Below are positions 58,865 to 64,000 of a stretch of 64,000 nucleotides of DNA, piece after piece (the first letter of the stretch is position 1; each line of letters begins with the position of its first letter). Below the pieces are notes generated by a model that saw nothing but the letters and a program-made list of their open reading frames with translations, had not been told where the DNA came from and searched no databases. This DNA comes from Bin5 sp034428395. GTDB taxonomy: Bacteria; Chloroflexota; Anaerolineae; Caldilineales; Caldilineaceae. Position numbers and translations under genes: made by a program. Location: assembly GCA_034428395.1 (NCBI GenBank), contig DAOUHX010000311.1, forward strand, positions 1 to 64,000. Reading direction: 5' to 3'.

Positions 58865-59120
58865 TTTCGTAATGCTCGCTTTCCAATTGTTTGACCCAAC
58901 GGTTGTAGTATACTGAACCGGCCGGGCGGGGGGCGCGGAACTGCGCGTGGCGCGGCCGATTGTAAGGGGGGAATCGTGCGCCATTCCGGCAGCATCGATG
59001 TTCACCCACGATCGGATATTGCGCAAGTCCAGGTCGTGTCTGCTGACGTTGCGAGACTACATTTGCCCGATTCCCGGCAGTCAGCCCGGCCTGACCCATT
59101 TCAGTCCCGGAGCATTCCGG

Positions 59121-60020
59121 ATGAGCAATCCTTGGCGCGGCATCTTTGCAATTGTCGTCACTCCATTCAACGATGAACTGGCGTTGGACGAAGCGGCTCT
59201 GAAGCGGCAGATAGAGTTCTGTATCGAAAAGGGCGCAGCCGGCCTCGTCGGTCCGGCAAACGCTGGTGAATTTGCTACGCTGTCCGACGACGAACGGCAT
59301 CGCTGGGTCCGAGTTGTCGTCGATACCGCGGCCGGTCGCGTTCCCGTCATCGCCGCCACGACGCACGGCCACACAGTGCCCGCGGTCGCGCTCAGCCGCT
59401 ACGCCCAGGATGTCGGCGCAGACGGCATCATGGCTATGCCGCCCCATATCCTGCACCCGGACGCCAGCGGCTGTTACGACTATTACCGTGCGCTGAACGA
59501 CGCGTTGCGCATACCGATCTGCATTCAGAACTTCATGGGGCCTATCGGCACCCCAATGTCGTCTGAACTTCTGGCCCGCATGTGCTCCGAGCTGGAGTGG
59601 ATACAGTATCTGAAGGAGGAGACGCTCCCGGAGCCGCGCGCCATTTCGCGCACCCTGGCTGCCGCGGGCGACGCTTGCCGGGGAATTTTCGGCGGACAGG
59701 GCGGCATCTACATGATCGACGAATGGCGCAGGGGCGCCTGCGGAAACATGCCCGCCAGCCAGTCGGTTGACCTGCACACACAGATCTGGCGACTGCTGGA
59801 GCAAGGGAACGAAGCCGCCGCCCGCGCCCTGTTCAACCGACTCCTTCCGCTGCTTAATTTCGAGCGCATGCACGGTGTGGCCGTCTACAAGCAGGTCTTC
59901 CTGCGTCGCGGCGTCTTCACTTCCACCGCCAGCCGTATCCCGGGCGCCTTTCTCGATCAGCAGGACCTGCGTGAATTTGACGCCATCTGGCGCGAGATCG
60001 AGCCGCTTCTGGCCGACTAG
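59121..60020 (+). CDS. Dihydrodipicolinate synthase/N-acetylneuraminate lyase family enzyme
   Basis: A 299-residue class I aldolase-fold enzyme. SNPWRGIFAIVVTPFNDELALDEAALKRQIEF is the usual N-terminus, then GLVGPANAGEFATLSDDERHRWV in place of the common G-T-T/S-G-E, and the Schiff-base lysine in IQYLKEETLPEPRAI. Sequence differences from DapA suggest a 2-keto-3-deoxy sugar-acid aldolase or a related lyase rather than lysine synthesis. The ATG has CGGAG nine bases upstream. It is divergent from the RhmD-like dehydratase and followed 12 bp later by a membrane GT-C protein. Substrate is inferred from context only. Confidence 0.88.
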   Translation: MSNPWRGIFAIVVTPFNDELALDEAALKRQIEFCIEKGAAGLVGPANAGEFATLSDDERHRWVRVVVDTAAGRVPVIAATTHGHTVPAVALSRYAQDVGADGIMAMPPHILHPDASGCYDYYRALNDALRIPICIQNFMGPIGTPMSSELLARMCSELEWIQYLKEETLPEPRAISRTLAAAGDACRGIFGGQGGIYMIDEWRRGACGNMPASQSVDLHTQIWRLLEQGNEAAARALFNRLLPLLNFERMHGVAVYKQVFLRRGVFTSTASRIPGAFLDQQDLREFDAIWREIEPLLAD

Positions 60021-60032
60021 CCGGAAGAGACC

Positions 60033-61649
60033 GTGAACGTCTCGCAAGTCGGTCCGCGCGCCTCGTCGCTCTTGGGAATGTGGCTGGGAACCAGGTGGCT
60101 TCTCCTGCTGCTTGCCCTGGCGGCGCCTGTTCTGGCCCTCCTCAGGACCGGGCTTCACGGAATAGCCCTCCACGGAGACTCCGTCACATACATCGCCGTT
60201 GCCCGCAATTTGACCGCGGGAGTGGGGTACACGCACTTTGATGGCACGCCGCTGACCGGGTGGGCGCCTCTTTACCCCACGCTGCTTGCACTCATTGACC
60301 TCGCCCTGGGTGTCGACCCGCTTTCCGGGGCTCGCTTCTTTGATGCCGCCGTCTTTGGCCTGATCGTATACTTCGCCGGCCTTCTCTTCCAGCGTTATCT
60401 CACCCAGCCATTCCTCGTCGTCGTCGGTACGGCATTCGTGCTGCTTTCCCCCGACATGCTGCGACTCTCGACCTATGGCCTCTCCGAGCCCTTCTTCATT
60501 CTCCTCACCATCGCTTTCCTGCTGGGGATGAACAGGTACCTCAACAAGAACAGTCTCCAGACGCTGCTTCTGACTGCAATCGTGGTAGGGTTGGCCGGCG
60601 TGACAAGGTACATAGGCGTAACCTTGATCTTGGCGGGCGCTGCCGCAATCCTGTTCAATAGGCGCTGCACAGTTCGCACCCGAATCCTGCATCTGCTTTT
60701 CTTTTGCGCCGTCGCCTCTTTGCCACTCTTGCTCTGGGCGTTCAGAAACATTCAGCTCACCGGACTGCCAACTGACACGCGAGGTCCCTCAAAGTATCCT
60801 CTGTATTACAACCTCTACTATGCATTCGTCTTCCATTTGAACTGGTTTTTCCCCGTCCATTTCATAGGCGTCACGGCCACTTCGAGAGGAGCGCTGGCCG
60901 TTCTGGCCGCCGTCACTGGCTACCTGGCAGGCGCGCTTCTTAAGCCGAAAGACCTTGTGCGCTTGTTAAGGTTGGGCTCGCTGAAGCTGGACGCCGTCTC
61001 CATCTTTTACATCACATACGTGTCTTTCCTGGTGGCTCTCTCTACTGTTATAGGCATTGAAAGGATCGGCTACAGATACCTCGCTCCCGCCTTTGTTCCT
61101 GCCGTGCTGATCATCCTCTATATCATGGAGCAAGAGCTCTCTTCGACTGGCAAAACCGTCGCTATCGGGCTCATGGGCACCCGCGCGCGCCTTCCCAGGT
61201 CGCCGCTGGTCATCGCCCTGCTAGCCGGCGTATTCGCAATCGCGGCGGTGAGGGAGGTCGTAACCATCGCCCGGCCCGTGGAACCCGATGACAACGTCAA
61301 CCACATTGCCTGGCAAACAAGCGATACCATTCAGCTTGCCAGGAGAATATGGCTGAGCCAAGGTGAGGGCATTGTCATGTACAGCAACGTTCCATTTGCT
61401 CTCTACGCGCAAGCCGGCATCCCTGCCAGATGGGTGCCGGCGGCCAAAAGACATCAGTCCAGTGAGCCGCGCAGGCCGGTTGAATCTTTGGTCGGTCTGT
61501 GGCCCGAGACCCCAAGGGCATATCTTGTCTGGTTCGATGCCCAGGAAAAGGGCCAACTCTTTGGCGTAGAGAGTTTGCAAAAGATCGCCGATTTCACGCG
61601 CATTGCCAGACTCGAAGACGGTACAGTTTATGAAGTTACCGACCGCTGA
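60033..61649 (+). CDS. GT-C fold membrane glycosyltransferase-like protein (GT39-like)
   Basis: A 538-residue polytopic protein, about 11-12 membrane helices. The first extracellular loop has the acidic GDSVTYIAVARNL and TPLTGWAPLYPTLLALI; this placement of Asp and the Pro-rich loop is typical of GT-C polyprenol-phosphate-sugar transferases such as ArnT and protein mannosyltransferases. A soluble C-terminal domain of about 110 residues follows the last helix. Donor and acceptor are not known. The start is a GTG 12 bp after the lyase stop, so it is probably co-transcribed with it, though the functional link is unclear. Confidence 0.75.
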   Translation: MNVSQVGPRASSLLGMWLGTRWLLLLLALAAPVLALLRTGLHGIALHGDSVTYIAVARNLTAGVGYTHFDGTPLTGWAPLYPTLLALIDLALGVDPLSGARFFDAAVFGLIVYFAGLLFQRYLTQPFLVVVGTAFVLLSPDMLRLSTYGLSEPFFILLTIAFLLGMNRYLNKNSLQTLLLTAIVVGLAGVTRYIGVTLILAGAAAILFNRRCTVRTRILHLLFFCAVASLPLLLWAFRNIQLTGLPTDTRGPSKYPLYYNLYYAFVFHLNWFFPVHFIGVTATSRGALAVLAAVTGYLAGALLKPKDLVRLLRLGSLKLDAVSIFYITYVSFLVALSTVIGIERIGYRYLAPAFVPAVLIILYIMEQELSSTGKTVAIGLMGTRARLPRSPLVIALLAGVFAIAAVREVVTIARPVEPDDNVNHIAWQTSDTIQLARRIWLSQGEGIVMYSNVPFALYAQAGIPARWVPAAKRHQSSEPRRPVESLVGLWPETPRAYLVWFDAQEKGQLFGVESLQKIADFTRIARLEDGTVYEVTDR

Positions 61650-61706
61650 TGGCAAAATGACGTGCAAGAGGCTCCTAACCGATAAAACAGACAGTTCCTT
61701 GACGCG

Positions 61707-62870
61707 ATGATCGCTGCCATCCAACTCTTCCCCCTGCGCATCCCCCGCGACGTGCCTTATTTGGGCCCGCTGGAGGAAGGCAGCCGGCCCAATGCCAAGG
61801 GCTACATCGTCCGCCCAGGCAATCGCACCGTCTACCCCGTCCACGACCAGACATTGCTCGTGAGAGTGGAAGCCGGCGACGGCACCGTTGGCTGGGGCGA
61901 GTGTTTCGGCGTCGTCGCGCCCCAGGTCGCCCGGACCATCCTTGAGGAGCTGTTTATTCCCTTCGTCATCGGCCGCAGTCCCCACGACGTAGAACGCATC
62001 TACGAGGACCTTTATGACCTGCAGCGCGTGCGCGGCCACTTTGGCGGCTACGCGCTTGACGCCATCGCTGGGCTGGACATCGCCCTGTGGGACCTGCGCG
62101 GCAAGCTATTGGGGCAACCGGTCTGGCAGCTCCTAGGCGGCCTGCGGCATGAGCGCCTGCCGGTCTACGTCTCCGGACTGCCCGGTAAGTCAACTGTCCA
62201 ACGAGCTGCCCTCGCCAGGAGCTGGATCGACCGCGGTTTCTCGGCGCTGAAATTTGCCGCGGCCGTGGCCGACCAGGGCGAGGCGGCCGAGATGAAGGCG
62301 ATTCGCCAAGCGGTCGGCGACGGTCCTCGTATCCTCGTCGATCTTCACTGGCGCTACACCGCGCTCGAGGCGATCCAGCTGATCGACCGCCTGTGCGAGT
62401 TCGACCTGCACCTTGCCGAGGCGCCGGTCGCGCCCGAAGACCTGAATGGGCAGGCACAGGTCGCCCGCGCCGTTCGCACGCAGGTCGGGCTGGGCGAAGA
62501 GTGGCGCACCGTCCACGAGTACCTGCCCCGCTTGCAGGCCCGTTGCATGAACGTCATCCAGCCAGAGATCGCCCACACAGGCATCACCGGCTTTCGACAC
62601 ATCTGTGACCTGGCGCAGGCCTTCCACTGCCAGGTCATGCCCCACGCGACGATCAATCTCGGCATCGCCCAGGCCGCCAGCCTGCACGTCGCCGCGACCT
62701 TGGCAAACTTCGCCATGCACGAGTACCAGCACTCGATCTTCGACCGCAACAAGCAGTATATCCGCAGTGCCATGGACTGTCGGGCCGGCTATTTACAGCT
62801 GCCGCAGGGTCCGGGCCTGGGTACAGAGCCAACCGAGGAGGCGCTCAGCTTCACGATTGGGCGCGACTGA
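61707..62870 (+). CDS. Enolase-superfamily (mandelate racemase/muconate lactonizing) enzyme
   Basis: A 387-residue enzyme with both domains. Capping domain: VHDQTLLVRVEAGDGTVGWGECFG. Barrel: GGYALDAIAGLDIALWDLRGKLLGQPVWQLLGG, the Lys in FSALKFAAAVADQGE (K-F-A, not K-x-K), metal ligands in ILVDLHWRYTALEA, LAEAPVAPED and GLGEEWRTVHEY, then CMNVIQPEIAHTGITGF and the His in VMPHATINLGIA. It is of the mandelate racemase subgroup and may dehydrate or epimerise a sugar acid. It starts 57 bp after the GT-C gene and precedes an amidohydrolase by 20 bp. Confidence 0.88.
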   Translation: MIAAIQLFPLRIPRDVPYLGPLEEGSRPNAKGYIVRPGNRTVYPVHDQTLLVRVEAGDGTVGWGECFGVVAPQVARTILEELFIPFVIGRSPHDVERIYEDLYDLQRVRGHFGGYALDAIAGLDIALWDLRGKLLGQPVWQLLGGLRHERLPVYVSGLPGKSTVQRAALARSWIDRGFSALKFAAAVADQGEAAEMKAIRQAVGDGPRILVDLHWRYTALEAIQLIDRLCEFDLHLAEAPVAPEDLNGQAQVARAVRTQVGLGEEWRTVHEYLPRLQARCMNVIQPEIAHTGITGFRHICDLAQAFHCQVMPHATINLGIAQAASLHVAATLANFAMHEYQHSIFDRNKQYIRSAMDCRAGYLQLPQGPGLGTEPTEEALSFTIGRD

Positions 62871-62890
62871 AACTGCAAGGAGCTATCCAC

Positions 62891-63667
62891 ATGAGTGAGA
62901 GAGAGTTCGCGGTCGTCGATACCCATTGCCATATTGGACTCCACAAGTACGAGCCGGTTGAGGTCCTGCTCTTTCACATGGAGCGGGCGGGCGTCGACCA
63001 GGCCGTCTTCATCCAATACCTGGGCAACACGGACAACAGTTACATCGTCGATGTAATGCAGACGCACCCGGGACGCTTTGCCGCGGCCATGATTGTGCCC
63101 GACGACGACGACGGCAGCGCCGTCCGAAGATGGGCCGACCAAGGCATCATCGGAATCCGTTTGCTTGCCGACTTCCGCGGCCGCGGCGCCGACCCGCTCG
63201 CCCACTGGCGCGCCGCCGCCGACCTGGGCCTGGTCGTCAGCGTCTTCAGCCGCCCGGACATTCTCCAGAGCGCAGAATTCTCCGAAGTGCTGCGCCGATT
63301 TCCAAATCTGTCGCTTGTCGTCGAGCACCTGGGCGGTGTCTCCCCCGAAACCGACCTTGAGGAGTTCAAGGCCATCACCGGCCTCGCGCAATACGACAAC
63401 GTGACCATCAAGCTACCCGGCTTTGGCGAATTTTGCCACCTTCCCTGCCCGTTTGGGCATGTCCCACCGCTGGCAGAGCTCACCCTGGAGGCATTCGGCC
63501 CGCAGCGCACGATGTGGGGCAGCGACTGGCCGCCGGTCAGCACGCGCGAGGGCTTCGACAGTTCGCTGGCCTTCCCCCTCGAATACCTGTCCGGACTGAG
63601 CGAGGACGAACGCGCCTGGATCTTCGGCAAGACCGCGCACAAGGTCTGGAGACTGAACAGCCTATAG
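62891..63667 (+). CDS. Amidohydrolase family 2 (COG2159/COG3618-like) metal-dependent hydrolase
   Basis: A 258-residue TIM-barrel enzyme. The N-terminus VVDTHCHIGLHKYEP carries the His-x-His metal pair; LSLVVEHLGGVSP gives the next His, and TMWGSDWPPVSTREGF supplies the catalytic Asp near the C-terminus. This set defines Amidohydro_2 proteins, which act as lactonases or decarboxylases of small carboxylates. It lies between an enolase-superfamily gene and a hydroxyacid dehydrogenase, so a sugar lactone is a likely substrate. AAGGAG is just upstream of its ATG. Confidence 0.88.
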   Translation: MSEREFAVVDTHCHIGLHKYEPVEVLLFHMERAGVDQAVFIQYLGNTDNSYIVDVMQTHPGRFAAAMIVPDDDDGSAVRRWADQGIIGIRLLADFRGRGADPLAHWRAAADLGLVVSVFSRPDILQSAEFSEVLRRFPNLSLVVEHLGGVSPETDLEEFKAITGLAQYDNVTIKLPGFGEFCHLPCPFGHVPPLAELTLEAFGPQRTMWGSDWPPVSTREGFDSSLAFPLEYLSGLSEDERAWIFGKTAHKVWRLNSL

Positions 63668-63682
63668 GCAAGGAAATCGCTG

Positions 63683-64000
63683 ATGCCAAAAGTGATCTTT
63701 TTCACCCAGCTCGTACCCGAACTGGCCCGGCAGGTCATCGCGCCTGCGCCAGGCGAGTGGGATGTGTCGTTTCACCCCCACGACCTGCCGACCGCGCAGA
63801 AAGCCCGGCTGGCGGTTGACGCCGACTTCCTCATCCTCTTCCCCAGCGAAATCGAGGATACTGTCCTGAGGGCCGCCCGGCAGCTGCAGCTGGTGCAGTT
63901 GGTCAGCGCCGGCTTCGAGCGCATGCCGCTTGAGCTTCTGACGGAATTGACGATTCCGCTCGCCAACAATGGCGGCACCAATGCAATCGACGTTGCTGAG
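63683..64000 (+). CDS. D-isomer-specific 2-hydroxyacid dehydrogenase, 3' truncated by window end
   Basis: Only the first 106 codons are seen, continuing past the window. The ATG has AAGGAAA upstream, 15 bp after the amidohydrolase stop. The catalytic-domain strands VIFFTQLVPELARQVI and FLILFPSEIEDTVLRAARQLQLVQLVSAGFERMPLE fit the N-terminal half of the PGDH/hydroxypyruvate reductase family. NNGGTNAIDVAE corresponds to the residues leading into the helix that joins the NAD-binding domain. It would interconvert a 2-hydroxyacid and 2-ketoacid. The coding frame reaches the last base of the window without a stop. Confidence 0.85.
   Translation, partial: MPKVIFFTQLVPELARQVIAPAPGEWDVSFHPHDLPTAQKARLAVDADFLILFPSEIEDTVLRAARQLQLVQLVSAGFERMPLELLTELTIPLANNGGTNAIDVAE

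Noticed and set aside
58887..58914. Promoter for the DHDPS-like gene (TTGTTT-16-TATACT)
   Set aside because: The -10 is good but the -35 matches only three of six positions and the leader would be about 200 bp; left out of the feature list.
58851..60692. 613-codon antisense open frame across the DHDPS-like gene and the start of the GT-C gene
   Set aside because: Low-complexity composition rich in Gln, Arg and Gly, no family motif, and it lies entirely antisense to well-supported genes.

Overview
The window is a 64 kb piece of a bacterial chromosome, roughly 60% G+C, densely coding, with many GTG starts and overlapping genes. Gene content (menaquinone operon, nickel-pincer lar genes, several enolase-superfamily sugar-acid enzymes, phytanoyl-CoA dioxygenase, hybrid chelatase I/D gene, EttA) fits a Chloroflexota bacterium of the Caldilineae/Anaerolineae type. 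This is inferred from gene content only; no rRNA is present. No insertion sequence, prophage, integrase or CRISPR array was seen.

Layout. 1-994: end of an enolase-superfamily gene. 1010-7941 (minus): aldo/keto reductase, larB, larE, larC, Nudix hydrolase, second aldo/keto reductase, methyltransferase and a concanavalin-like protein; larBEC make the nickel-pincer cofactor. 8146-10889 (plus): a COG3044-type ATPase and a tandem DinB-like protein. 10908-11594 (minus): histidine phosphatase. 11799-16257 (plus): small membrane protein, phosphoribosyltransferase, prfA-prmC and a HAD phosphatase. 16424-24749 (plus): an autoregulated-looking tetR followed by menF-menD-menB-menE-phyH-menH. 24842-26562: flippase-like membrane protein and PHP phosphoesterase. 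26627-30134 (minus): a cobalt/magnesium chelatase I-D gene split by an A8 frameshift site, plus a helical-repeat protein. 30457-33672 (plus): ECF sigma factor, zinc anti-sigma factor, and an unusual membrane protein with a bactofilin-like head, coiled coil and helix-hairpin-helix tail. 33681-35360 (minus): ettA. 35504-44093 (plus): phosphoesterase, CDP-alcohol phosphatidyltransferase, ffh-rpsP-khpA-rimM-dprA, mannose-1-phosphate guanylyltransferase, and an envelope protein of unknown function. 44131-45297 (minus): dNTPase. 45561-48917 (plus): ftsY, prfB (with the classical +1 frameshift) and a LarA-like protein. 49369-49455: tRNA-Ser(CGA). 49581-57661 (plus): O-antigen ligase, GtrA, glycosyltransferase, thioesterase, two unknowns, MTA phosphorylase and a ThDP enzyme. 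57677-64000: sugar-acid metabolism (RhmD-like dehydratase, DHDPS-like lyase, second enolase-superfamily enzyme, amidohydrolase, 2-hydroxyacid dehydrogenase) with a GT-C type membrane protein among them.

The strongest observations are two recoding sites (the -1 candidate in the chelatase gene and the +1 site in prfB), a complete LarB/C/E set together with a LarA-like protein that keeps the candidate nickel-pincer residues, a tetR-headed men operon carrying an embedded 2-oxoglutarate oxygenase gene, and the sigma/anti-sigma/bactofilin-like cassette.
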